NCBI GenBank assembly: GCA_035771165.1
Contig: JAWNZC010000368.1
Span: 3,072,501-3,136,500 of the forward strand
DNA from: Paragorgia papillata
Lineage: Eukaryota > Cnidaria > Anthozoa > Scleralcyonacea > Coralliidae
Direction of reading: 5' to 3'
DNA: 64,000 bases
Of the stretch, positions 39,371-51,500 are shown piece after piece. Position 1 is the first letter of the stretch. Every line of letters begins with the position of its first letter. The translations under genes were made by a program, and so were the position numbers. The notes below the pieces were generated by a model. It was not told where the DNA came from. It did no database searches and saw only the letters and a list, made by a program, of their open reading frames with translations.

Positions 39371-39781
39371 AAAAGAAAGGCTAATTTATTCTAATTCATA
39401 TGCACATAAAAGAATTTTAATTCGGCGGCCATTTTTCAATAAGGTCTATCTTTTCTGCGGAGGTTTTGCGGGGCTGGATTGATTTTAATGTGAAAAAATA
39501 TGGCTTCGACTGGCGGTTTGTCGTTTTCTTATTTAGTGTGTAGCCTTTCATATCATTTTAGCAACAGGGCGGGTTGGTGGTATAAGGCGCCGGAAAACGA
39601 AAAAAAAAAATCAACACAAGAAACACAGAAATAGGAGACAACACCCCATGAAGTCAAGGCAACTTTATATTTTATTCAAGAATGTTTGGTTGGCTTATTT
39701 GTTGTCCTAATTACTTGAAAGTTTAAAGCTGTCATAATTTCGAGAACAAACAACGACAAACAACCTCCGTCTACCATCCGA

Positions 39782-39853
39782 GTTCCAGTGGCACAATGGT
39801 GAGAGCGTCCGGCTGGTATTCGTGATGTTGTGGGTTCAAGTCCCGTCTGGAGC
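39782..39853 (+). tRNA. tRNA-like sequence, 72 nt (probable SINE head or pseudo-tRNA)
   Basis: A seven-pair acceptor stem (GTTCCAG with CTGGAGC, one G-T) is followed by a D arm (GCAC/GAGC, one mismatch), a weak anticodon stem with loop CTGGTAT (GGT anticodon, Thr-like) and a T arm with a perfect B box, GGTTCAAGTCC. The flawed anticodon stem argues against a working tRNA. Confidence 0.5.
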
Positions 39854-41341
39854 TCAGAGTTTTTCTCTGAGTTTAACTTACGACAGCTTGTACAGCAAAA
39901 ACATACGAAGAAAGATAAGTCAAGTTGGGCAACAGCGATCTCAGACTCGATCTCAGGCAACTTGGCGAAAAATATCACGCGTTTTGATAAAAAAATATCA
40001 AATTTTCACACGCGTATATAACCATAGGAACACATACTAAGATAATATATTTATATGCCATATTGACTTTTGTACGAGTAATGTTATATAAACTTGTGCA
40101 CGCTGATTATAGATTGTATTTGAATTGATATGATATAAAAAATCGGGCACTTTTTGTTTCAGTCGGGCAAGTTTTTGGCCGCCTCTCCCCCCCCCCCCCC
40201 CCCGCTACAAATTTGTGCTCGTTTAAAAAATGTTGGCCGTCTGTGTGCAACCAAATTGCCCTCGCCGCGAGTAGCCAGGCGTGCAAAATTTGCATTCAAA
40301 CATAATAACTGTCGATCTTAAACAACAGGAAGTAGTTTGGCTGTTTGGAACATAAAAACCAAATGGTTGTGTTCCTGAACCAGGAGGGAATAAATAACGT
40401 TCGTGTTCGACTGTTCGATCTGAGCATTTCTGGTGGGATAATAATAGAAGACTCATTTTGTACATTTGTATTAAACAACGGGTCCGAGGTATGTGCGACT
40501 TATTTTGCTGTCTATTAGAATTATCAAGTTAGTATATGTATATATTTGCAGTGACGAACGAACAAGCAGCTTTCCAGTTTCTCACATGCAACATGCATGC
40601 AACATGTGAAACTCGTTTTAAAATTTGTAATTTAATGGAAAGTGGGAATCTTCTCTTTCTTTGAAGAAAAATGTTCGACTGTTTACAAAATGAGTTAATT
40701 GCTTCCTCATCACAACTACTGCTCATGCATCTAATACAGTACTGTGCATACGTATTAGAGAGCTTAAGCAACAGGCGTTTTACAGCCACGGACGGCGTTT
40801 TAATTCAATAGCATTTTTCATTCAAAACAATGATAATGAGCAATTTAAAATTCCAAGAGCAAAGTGAACGCCGTCGTCGTTCTACACAAGACGTCATTGA
40901 GAGCATTTTCACGTTCTTGAGACGACGGGAACATCTAGAACGTTGAGGCCTGTCATCGTTGTTTTACTACAATGAGACATACTTTTAAAGTAGAAAACTT
41001 GTATTTTAAGGGGGATAATTTCATTACATTACAATATAAAATAAAGGATCTGTATTTTTATATAAAGATGACATTTAAGTTTATGAGCGAACAGTTTAGA
41101 TATGTGATTATTCATAGCCTTTGTTTTAGGTAAAAAAGTATTTTCAAAGAATACGCGGTTCAGTAGTTCTGTATTGTATTCCTGTTCTTCCGGTCACCGT
41201 CCGTGTCTCAAAAACGCCTAATATGCTTAAGCTCTCAATTAACACTTTGAGGCCTGGATCTCTCCCTGTGCTGAATAAAATCGTCTGGCGTTAGCCAGAA
41301 TAAACCTAAAGACTCGTCGTCAGGCTTCAAAGTTACTTATT
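39854..41341. other. Intergenic sequence, nothing recognised
   Basis: It contains a C-run at about 40188-40204. Segments near 40860-40930 and 30850-30910 share similar CACGTTCTTGAGACGAC / CACGTCTTCAGGACGAC strings, probably old repeats. No coding support. Confidence 0.4.
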
Positions 41342-41673
41342 AAAGGGAGTCTACAGTCCGTTCTGCGCATGACCGCAATGTGGTCCCCAAAACATGACAT
41401 TCGTAGATAATTACATGAAGTACTCAGCTCAGTGTAAACCGTTAGGAGCAACATGGCAGAAAACCAAGCGATTCTGTGAAGATATCTCTTCGGATTTCTT
41501 CTATTTCTTCTGAAAATGTTTTGTTTTGGGTACAAGTAATGAAGAGGAAGCAAGAAAAGCTTACAATCTTGAATAAGGTACTGTATCAGTATTTTTTTGG
41601 TCAATAAAGATGTTTAGATGTAAACATTAGTTTCCTACATGTGCAGAACGGACTGTAGTCTGTAGACCCCCTT
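41342..41673. mobile_element. MITE, ends AAAGGG(A/G)GTCTACAG
   Basis: The left end AAAGGGAGTCTACAGTCCGT mirrors the right end ACGGACTGTAGTCTGTAGAC plus CCCCCTTT. TTA/TTAA-like bases flank the left end. It is about 330 bases, and a fragment of the family is at 12131. Confidence 0.75.
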
Positions 41674-41935
41674 TGAGTGTACCATTTGAATTGGTAATCA
41701 ATTGAAATTAAAGTAATTATTGATTACAATTATAGTAGTAGTTTAATGGTAATAATTATGTTAATAAGGGTAATGATAATAATGTACTGTAATAATATAA
41801 TTAACAACATAATAACATCCGTAATAGCATAATATAATAATTTTAACAATTAGTAATGAAGTAGTTACCAATAAACTAATTAATAATAAAATAATAATAA
41901 TTAATAGTAAATGTTACTAATAATAAAATAATAAC

Positions 41936-42092
41936 TTCTTATTAACTGAGAGTGTCGTCATTACAGAAAAATATCAGACCGAGGTCTTGACAGTATGGAC
42001 TGAGCCTGTAGGGCAAGGTTTGTACATAAAAGACCAAGGTCTGATATTTTTCCATAATGACCAAGTGGATGAGGTTACTAAGAAGTTTATTA
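41936..42092. mobile_element. Hairpin element related to 36074-36226
   Basis: ACTTCTTATTAACTGAGAGT and ACCAAGTGGATGAGGTTACT-AAGAAGT form imperfect arms. ATATCAGACCGAGGTCTT pairs with AAGACCAAGGTCTGATAT. Confidence 0.7.
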
Positions 42093-42744
42093 TCTGGCTT
42101 TTTGAAACAACATACCTTACATTACCTTACATGATACGTATTTATAGTGTAACCTCGAGTGTGTGACATACAGTAGACTCATCATTTTCAATGTTGTTGC
42201 TCTTGTTGTTATCACTTTCAAAATCCTAAAACTCACTTCCAGATTGCTCATTGTCCGACTCATACATAATTTCATCCTTAGTTAGTGAATCCAGAAACTT
42301 TTTGCAGGTTTATCTCATTGTTCTTTTGTAAACAACATGTCTGGCAAAAGGTAATCGACTGCGGTTGATTATGGAAAATAATCGACCAGGACGTGACACG
42401 ACTCAGTCAATGAGAACACACAATTTCAATGGAAGTAACTTGTGCCATATTATAATAACTTCTTATTAACCGAGAGTGCAGCGATTATAGAGAAATATCA
42501 GACCATGGCTGTAGGAAGCACGAATCAAAGCACGAGTTTTCTGCTGCCAATTAGCAAAGATGTATGGTGCAGAGGAATATCCGATCTTTCTTTGTACCTC
42601 AAAATGGTGGGAATCGCAAATTTCAGAGAGCGAGTGAATCAAACGTTTCCCAGGGAGGGGGGGTTGAGGGGGGCACATGATTTCAATGAAAGTAACTTGT
42701 GCCATACAGTAACTACTACGGTAATAATAATAAAATAATTAATT

Positions 42745-42862
42745 ATGTAAGATTAATTACCGAGAAATGAGGCATTAAGCCACATACTTCCCGAGGTGCA
42801 GTGCACTGAGGGAAGTATAGGCTTAATGCCGAGGTTTGAGGTAATTAACTAATTTCATTAGT
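42745..42862. mobile_element. Hairpin element, ends TTAATTACC
   Basis: ATTAATTACCGAGAAATGAG and GAGGTTTGAGGTAATTAA pair, with inner arms GGCATTAAGCC and GGCTTAATGCC and ACTTCCC/GGGAAGT. Confidence 0.75.
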
Positions 42863-43539
42863 TCAAATCTCACAAGGTTTTGTCTTTATCTGTATACTTC
42901 CCTAGGCTTTATACAGATAAAGACCGTGCGTAATTTATAATGACAATTCCATTTCAGTTTGTATGGGAGATAAACTGACTTATGAATAACAAAGAAAACC
43001 CCATGAAATTTTAATTACTGTAATAACTACAGTAATATTATGTATTAAGTATGACCTAAATTATTATTAGTCTTTCTTTTGTTTCAACATACTTTGAGAC
43101 TGTAGCAATTGGCATTGCTATTGTGGCCTGCAGACCCTGCCACATACTTTATTTTGCACAAACCATGTAACATTAAATTTTACTATATTTTAAATACTTC
43201 TTCAAAAACTCAATAATTCATGAGGAAAACACAAAGGAAAATCATGACCGTGACGTGTCTATATATGATAGAGACATGCTCGCTATTTTCTATGAACTTT
43301 TTCTTCGATTTTGCAGCTCAGACAACTTCAATTTTCAAAATTGATTTCTATATGAGCTTATTATATGGATAGTTTTTGTAGCCTGCTAATACAGACTCAT
43401 CAGTTTTTGAAGCCATTTAAAACATTTGCCGTACGTGTTTTAAATATTACTTAATCTTTATTAATACTACACAAGTTTATTGATTAAGTAAAATAAATAA
43501 TAAGTAAAATATTAAAGAAGTAAATAAATAATGATGATC
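42863..43539. other. Intergenic sequence, nothing recognised
   Basis: It is AT-rich with short repeats; GAAAACACAAAGGAAAATCA resembles a string near 31950. No exon support. Confidence 0.4.
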
Positions 43540-45265
43540 ATAATGGTGATAACAATGATAGTAATACGTGATAGCGATAATGATAATGATTAGTGATACT
43601 GATTAGTGATGATGCTTAATGATCAGCAATGGTGATTAGTGGTTATAGAGTGATTAGTGATAGTGCTTACAGTGATGGTGATTAGTGATGGTAATCAGTG
43701 CTGGTGATTATTGATAGTGATTTAGTGATTAGTGATGGTGATTATTTAACAATTATTCACCGAAGGCGAGGTGAATATCAGTGTATAATAACTGGGATGA
43801 AGTCGGGGTTATTTTTCACCAATATTCACTGAGCCTGAGGTGAATAATTGTTTTAGTATAAATACACATTTTAGTACTTTTAGAAACAACATTTTCTTTA
43901 AAATTGTGAATTTCCTCGTCTGTCGCATTGACAACTTGGCTGGTGGCCATTTTGAATAAACACTGTAGGTGATAATCAGCACGCGTGATTTTCTATAATC
44001 ACCGGTGTATGTTATACTCAATAGTGATAGTGGATAGTTATAGTGATTAGCAATAGTGATGGTGATTAGTGATGGTGATTAGTGATTGTGACTAGTGATG
44101 GTGATTAGTGATTGTGACTAGTGATGGTGATTAGTGATAGTGATGGTGATTAGTGATGGTGATTAGTGATAGTGATGGTGATTATAGTGATAGTGATAGT
44201 GATGGTGATTAGTGATGTGATTAGTGATGTGATTAGTGATGTGATTAGTGATGGTGGTGATTAGTGATAGTGATTAGTGGTTAGTGATAGTGATGGTGAT
44301 TAGTGATTGGTGATAGTGATGATGATTAGTGATAGTGATTAGTGATGGTGATGGTGATTAGTGATGGTGATAGTGATTAGTGATAGTGATTAGTGATAGT
44401 GATAGTGATTAGTGATAGTGATTAGTGATAGCGATGGTGATTAGTGATTGTGATAGTGATTAGTGATGGTGATTAGTTATAGTGATTAGTGATAGTGATT
44501 AGTGATAGTGATTAGTGATGGTGATAGTGATTAGTGATGGTGATTAGTGGTAGTGATGGTGATTAGTGATATGGATTAGTGGTAGTGATTGGTGATAGTG
44601 ATTGGTGATAGTGATTAGTGATGGTGATAGTGATGGTGATTAGTGATAGTGATTAGTGATAGTGATTAGTGATTGGTGATTGGTGATAGTGATTAGTGAT
44701 GGTGATGGTGATTAGTGATGGTGGTTAGTGATGGTGATTAGTGATGGTGATTAGTGATAGTGATTAGTGATAGTGATTAGTGATAGTGATTAGTGATAGT
44801 GATAGTGATGGTGATTATTGATAGTGATTAGTGATTGGTGATAGTGATTAGTGATGGTGATGGTGATTAGTGATGGTGGTTAGTGATGGTGATTAGTGAT
44901 GGTGATTAGTGATGGTGATTAGTGATAGTGATTAGTGATAGTGATTAGTGATGGTGATTAGTGATGGTGATTAGTGATGGTGATTAGTGATAGTGATTAG
45001 TGATAGTGATTAGTGATAGTGATTAGTGATAGTGATGGTGATTATTGATAGTGATTAGTGATTGGTGATACTGATTAGTGATGGTGATGGTGATTAGTGA
45101 TGGTGGTTAGTGATGGTGATTAGTGATGGTGATTAGTGATAGTGATTAGTGATAGTGATTAGTGATAGTGATAGTGATTAGTGATATTGATTATTGATAG
45201 TGATTAGTGATTAGTGATTAGTGATGGTGATTATTGATAGTGATTAGTGATAGTGATTAAATGAT
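43540..45265. repeat. Large minisatellite of GTGATTAGTGAT / GTGATAGTGATG units
   Basis: About 1.5 kb of TGAT-based units (TAGTGATGGTGAT, TAGTGATAGTGAT) forms higher-order blocks of about 230 bases that repeat (compare 44660-44790, 44830-44960 and 45055-45170). It is interrupted by a hairpin element at 43746-44012 and ends about 245 bases before gene C's start codon. Confidence 0.93.
43746..44012. mobile_element. Hairpin element inserted in the minisatellite
   Basis: ACAATTATTCACCGAAGGCG and the CCTGAGGTGAATAATTGT block face each other. The element interrupts the TGAT array, which resumes immediately after it, so it inserted after the array began to form. Confidence 0.65.
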
Positions 45266-45510
45266 GATAGTGATAATGTTAAAGGTGATACTAATAGTAG
45301 TTTGACACGTTTGTCAATATAAGCTTTTGAAGCTTGGACTTTCGTAAATTTATTATTGTATTTATGAACTAGGAAGTAGGCACTGATGGAAAACAGAAAC
45401 TCAGAAGAGATATTTGTTCACTATAATTTATTGGATCACTGGTTTGCTTTTTTGAGATTCTCTCTGCTTTTTGTAAATTCCCTATTCCATTATTTTGCAG
45501 GTTGTCTAAG

Positions 45511-45574
45511 ATGAGTGGCTTTAAATTTACTTTTTGTGTTATCCTTCCAATCTTGTTCCTATTCAAAACTCAAG
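45511..45574 (+). CDS. Gene C exon 1: signal peptide
   Basis: ATG opens MSGFKFTFCVILPILFLFKT and ends at ACTCAAG|GTAACT in phase 1. Hydrophobic core and length are typical of a leader, and the CAAG|GT end matches gene B exon 1. Confidence 0.75.
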
Positions 45575-48500
45575 GTAACTATGCACTAGCTTAAGAAGTG
45601 AGTTGAAGTGTGGGGAGTTGTTTCAAAAGGGTATTTAATTAGGGCACATGTTTTATAAAGCACTAGCTTCAGTTGTAAAAGACAGGCACTTTTTGTTGCA
45701 TAAAGGAAATTTGGAACTGTGCAATGAGTGAAAGGGTATAAAATGGAGTGGGGGTAGTAAGAGGTTATGAGAAAGACAGAAAGTTGTATGGAGTAAGGGT
45801 CTGGGTGGTGAAAAATGTGTATTTTGTGTTCAGAAAATGTTTGTGAACTTCTGTTCAGCGAGCCAACAACTGCAGAATAACAGTGTTAAACATTCAGAAA
45901 CTGTATCTATACTTTGTTGATTTTAAACAGTATGTTTACTTTGAGTGGAGCTAGCCAGAATGTTTTTGAAAATTATGCACGCGCAACACCCTGAAACTCG
46001 CCTATTGATAAATTTTATTATCACTTGAAACCATCTCAGGTTTGATAGAATTACTTATACAGCTACTGTACATATAAAGACCAGTTCCATTCAATAATAT
46101 TGTGTTCATAAATAATGTGTCCCAAATGTTAACAGCTACACCACAGCTACACATTGTTTTCTAGAATCAATATGGCACATATATATTATTAATATCACAA
46201 CATTTGTGTACACCAAACCACATTTCTACTTTCGTATTGCTTAACCAGTTGTTTTAGACATGGCAAATAAAATATGCTATTAAGATGAAACATATAAACA
46301 GCATTTCATTTCAGAATTTACCTTCGATGACACGAAGCTTCTCTTGCTTTCAAGAACTTGTTTATATGTAAACCGATTCTAGATCTATAAAGCTCCGTAG
46401 CGACACCCATATTTGACTTGGTTTAATAATAATACTAGCACAATAGCTTGGTTCAATAGCAATAGTTTGAAGTTTTTTATAGTTTCTGATTTGTGCGCGG
46501 TCTTGAGTCTTGACGCAAAATGTGCAAAAAAAAAACGCCTGACCGAACTGGTCAGTGTGGACACAATAACACCGATAAAATATAAACAAGCAGTACTTAT
46601 CGTGATAAAAAAAACCCTGCATCAAACATTCGTTTTCAACACCTGTTTGAGAAAGCGAAAGTACACCGACCGGTTCGAGGCTTCGACCGCATGAGCAAAG
46701 CAAAATGGCGACCTTTCGTCAAACTTTCGTCGCTTTCCGTGTTTTGTTCGTCTGTGACGTCAGTGCTACAAAAAAAACTCCACAGCCGATAACATAGTGT
46801 GCTACTGCGCATTGTGCTACGCAGTAGACAAAAATCAGTAGGCCCAGTGAACGCCTGAGCAGGCGTCTTGTTTAGTATAAAATAGCCTATTTTACTAACC
46901 ATTTGCACCGTGTAGTGTACTAGTTAGTAAAGCATACTGTAAATTAATGGACTGCTGCAACCAGAACGAAATCTACTTAGAGTCGTAGTCAGATTAGTCG
47001 AACTGTCAGCGAATCAAGGTGTATTAAAAATAATTGGAAACTTTAAACTGAAGGAGTGAAGGACGTCAGAGAACAGTCATGTTTAATAATTGCGAAACCG
47101 AGGTTTGGCCGAGTTGTCTCCAGATGATCAGTGGTTGTCTCTTTTGAACGAAGCTTTTATTGCCATTTTATCGATGTCTTTGAATATTTGCAAAAACATT
47201 TCACTGTTTCTCAGTTGTTTGCTTGTTTGAATAGCTTTGCAAGTGACCGAGTTATAGTTGATCAGTAATGCGGCTGACAGTTGGCTTCAATTCATCATAA
47301 ACATGCTTACAAAAGCTTTACAATGTTTACAACTGTAAAAGATGACGAGCTATTTCAAAACAGGTTGGTCCTGGCCTTGCTGCTTTATAGTCCGACAACT
47401 ACAAAATGCAAGTATAATAATAAGCACCGAATAGAGCAAATACCGATAAGATAATAAGATATCAATATGTTGAACATGTTCAGTGCATGTCTGGATATCG
47501 CGTGTCGTATTACATTTGGAAACGTGTGTTTTAAAACATGTTTAAATATTTTCTATTTGTCCGAATTTAAATAAATTCTATATCAAAATGATCGCTTGGA
47601 TTTGCCGAATCCGACACTATAGGTTTTGTCTACTAAATATATTAGATCCGTTGTTTAATTTTCAGAAAAACGGCCTTGTTTACATTTATACTACATTAAC
47701 AAACCTTTGGCGCTTCCTGCACCGCAGCAGTTCATATAAGACCATAGATTATATTTGTGAAAATCTATGCAATGCCATTGCCATTGCCATGTAGTCTTGC
47801 TAGAGTACGCACAGGCTACGCGAAGCTTTCAGAAATCAGTAGCCCGAGTGAACGCCTGCGCAGGCGTCTTGTTACGTAATGTAAACGAAGTGTGAATGGT
47901 ATAAAATGTTTAAAAATGGTATCATTCGATGTTTTTACAGTATTTATTCAATAAATTACATTATTTTTCTCAGGTCCGTAACTGCAGGTCCGTAACAAAA
48001 ATGCCGGCTTCTGATTGGCTAAATACGAGGTCCGTATCACACAAGTACGGACCTCTCGTTTTTCCCGCCAAAACTAATATGGGGGTGAAATACAGTTTTC
48101 AAACCAAAAAAGTGGTGGAAAATGTACTCCGACGATAGTGAGCATAGCGAGAGCGCATTTTATTACCCCCAAGACGACGTCCCAAGCACAAGTGCTGGAA
48201 ATTTAGTCTATTCAGACCCAAACGCGAACGAAAACGGGTGTTACAATGGCAGCGATATTGACATCCAAAATTATATTGAGAGTCAACGACCGGAAAACAC
48301 AAAGAAGAAAACGGAATACGATATAAATGTCATCACCAGGTACTTTTTGTCTATAAATGAAGTACGAGAAATTCAAACCATACCTGCCAAGGAATTAAAC
48401 ATCCTCCTCGCCAAATTTTTCGTTAACGCTCGCAAGAAAAATGACGACATTTACGAGCCTTCGTCTCTCACAGTTTTTCAGAGAAGTCTTTCAGAGAAGT

Positions 48501-51500
48501 TGACTTGTAACAATTATTTTGTTTTAATGTGGGAAAAATAAATAAGTTATTTACCAAACTTTGTCGGTCCGTACTGGAAAAATATTGCCCTCGGTCTGGA
48601 CTGCACGGAACTCGGCCTGCGGCCTCGTTCCCTACAGTCAAGACCTCGGGCAATATTTTTCCAGTACGGACCTCCAGTTTGGTAAATAACATATATGTAT
48701 TTGGGATTTTTTGCCATCATTAAGTAAGAAACCACGTATATTATATAGTGTAGCCAATTATTGAATTAATCATCTGAAATCTTAATGATTTGAAACTAAA
48801 AAAATTTACTGAAACGGTATACTTTTAATTGATATTTTTTCAGTCATGATTCTTTTTTTTTATACCATGCAGCTCAATCTCTAAAACTTGTGCGAATATC
48901 TTCTGATCCAAGTTATGTTGATTTGGGAAAGACTCTGATACTTAATGCGACGTATAACTACACTGGCACTGGTAATGTGGGAGTGTTGTGGAGGATTGGC
49001 ATTAGCAAAGTATTAGTTGAACAGATCCGAGGTGGTAGTTTGGATATCGTTGATTCAAGAGCATCTCTTGAAGGTCGAGCAACCTTAGTGTTAAAGAACA
49101 CGACGTTATCTGATAATGGAACATGTACAGTGACGGCATCAATTAGTGGATACACTACACCTGGTGAAACATTTACTGTGATTATTCAAGGTACGTACAT
49201 ATGTAAATTACTAAAGTGTTAAGGATAAAAAAATGTTTTTCATTGTGGACACGCTCACTTTTGTAAAATATCCAAGTCTATCTGGATTTAGCTTGCGTAT
49301 ATCTATGTGCATGTGGAACTTGGAACTCGCGTGGTTGTATTGGTTTTGTAACGTTACTAAATATACGCTGTATTTGTTTCCAAATTCTTTTGCCAAATAT
49401 ACATCGTATGCCATACTCAGCCAGAGTACTGCATGGGTACAACTGTTTTTGATGCGTGCTCTTAGATGTACATGTAGGCTGGTAGGTTCACTGGTGTAAA
49501 AAATATTTAAAATGGAAACTTTTACTTTACCACTCTCTGTGGCATATGGTGTTTGGTTTCTTAGCAAGAGTTATAAACTGCTGCTATTTTATAGCCTGCG
49601 CCGCAGACATCCAAACCCAGCCGGTTTTTCAGTCTGCGAGCGACTGCCCCATCCCCACTGCGAGAGCCTGTTCACAGGTTAATTATAGCGACCGAATTCT
49701 TGTTCTGGTCTCCGTTGAGTACCTGAATGTGCGTAATAGATCATGATTGGCTCGTGCTGAAAATTTCATCTTAGATCGCTTCTGATTGGGTACTATTCTA
49801 AGCGCCACTTCCGGCGAGGGTTTTGTTATGACGGCTACTTATAAGGCGCGGGTTAAATGTTGTCAATTGTGGAAAAGATGGCTAGTAATTTCCGAACTAC
49901 GCATCGTTGAAGTATGTTGTGTACGTGTGGTGTTAGATGTTGAATGAGCTTTCGTTTGATGCATAGTTCAAGAACCTTTTAAACTTTTTTTGTTAAAATT
50001 TCCAAAATGTGCGAAGTGCTGCTCGAAATAATATTACAAATAGACAGGAAATTGACTTGTCACAAGTGTTGCTGTTACTAAAATTCTATAACACTTGTGA
50101 CAAGTCAATTTCGTGACTATTTGTAATATTATTTCAGTGGCGTAACTCCTATAGGTGTTGCCCGGCAAGAGCCGGGGGGGGAGGGGCTGTCACAGGCGCT
50201 CCCTGAGCCGACATTCCGTCATTTTCACGTATTTCTTGGGAAATCGTCAGTCGTCGTTGAACTGGATATAGCTTTCCATTATTTAAATATTGGTACGAAG
50301 TTTCAAACAATTTCATAAAAAATACAGAACGTTGCAACAGGGCTTGATATATAAAGACGGCTTCACCTGCCAGAGTGCCGGTATCAACGGGCTGATAAAT
50401 ATTCTTATAATCCAACAAACATTGAAATCGCCGAAAATTACATTCTTTTCTTTTCTTTTCTTGTCCTGTCCTGTCCTGTCCTGTCCTGTCCTGTCCTGTC
50501 CTGTCCTGTCTTGTCTTGTCTTGTCTTGTCTTGTCTTGTCTTGTCTTGTCTTGTCTTGTCTTGTCTTGTCTTGTCTTGTCTTGTCTTGCCTTGCCTTGCC
50601 TTGCCTTGCCTTGCCTTGCCTTGCCCTGCCCTGCCCTGCCCTGCCCTGCCCTGCCCTGCCCTGCCCTGCCCTGGCACAGGAGGCTATTGTCTACTCTGCT
50701 TCTATATCTGGCATGAGTTCCAAGCCCGGACAGGTGGTCACCCATTGAAATACGAACTCAATCCAATTGGGATTTACTCCGGTCCTCAGCGGTGAGAAGC
50801 ATTGCACTAATTGCACTTGACTATTAAAGGTGTGATCTACAGTGCTAACTGCAATGCAATGCAAAACTTATGTCATAAATGTATGGTTGATGACATTGCT
50901 TGACATCTTATTCATTTACTAACTTTACCAGGCTTGGAACTCATTTGATATTTGTAAATTTGTCGGTGCTGTCCTGTGCCGCTTTGATGGCTTTACTCTA
51001 AGTTCTATATATTGACATTTCCTCGCACCACAAAATCAATTTTAGCTTAATCCTATCCTTAGTTCTCCAACAACTTAAACCGACTACGCGCCCAAGTTCT
51101 TGGTGGAAGCGAAAGGCGTAGAAACTAGGCTAGCTTAATCGGTCTAAGCTAGTAGATTCAAGGGGCCGCAGTAATTGCAAAATTGTTGTGTTCCCCTATC
51201 GAATTGACAAAGCTAATTAAGTCATAAATAATTTATTTAACTTATTATCTGTAAGAATAGCGAATTATCTGTAAGAATAGTGAAGCGCACAGTTCCTATT
51301 TATAGACCAAAACTCAGACAAACAAACCAAAATTTAATCTCGAGGGATTTCTAATGAGCCATTTTCTTTTGTTGGAAATGCAAGAATAAATTATAAACTC
51401 AGACAGACATGAATTTGACATCATCTGTGCGCTTCGCTATTAGACAACGCCCCCAGTTTTCTACTGGTACATAAATATCTTTACCATAGTACTGTACTTG

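Larger units (their letters stand above)
45575..48872 (+). other. Gene C intron 1
   Basis: It includes the strings AGTGAACGCCTGAGCAGGCG (about 46845) and GTGAACGCCTGCGCAGGCG (about 47850), part of a repeat also present inverted near 58545. It also carries a Crypton-like ORF fragment with hairpins at 47965-48692. No receptor exon is seen. Confidence 0.5.

Noticed and set aside
39676..39978. 100-residue minus-strand frame
   Set aside because: It overlaps the tRNA-like SINE head on the opposite strand (LEPTTSRIPAGRSHHCA is the usual translation of such a tRNA-like sequence).
46362..46908. Overlapping frames on both strands
   Set aside because: They fall in a dispersed repeat (AGTGAACGCCTGAGCAGGCG) and show no conserved motif.
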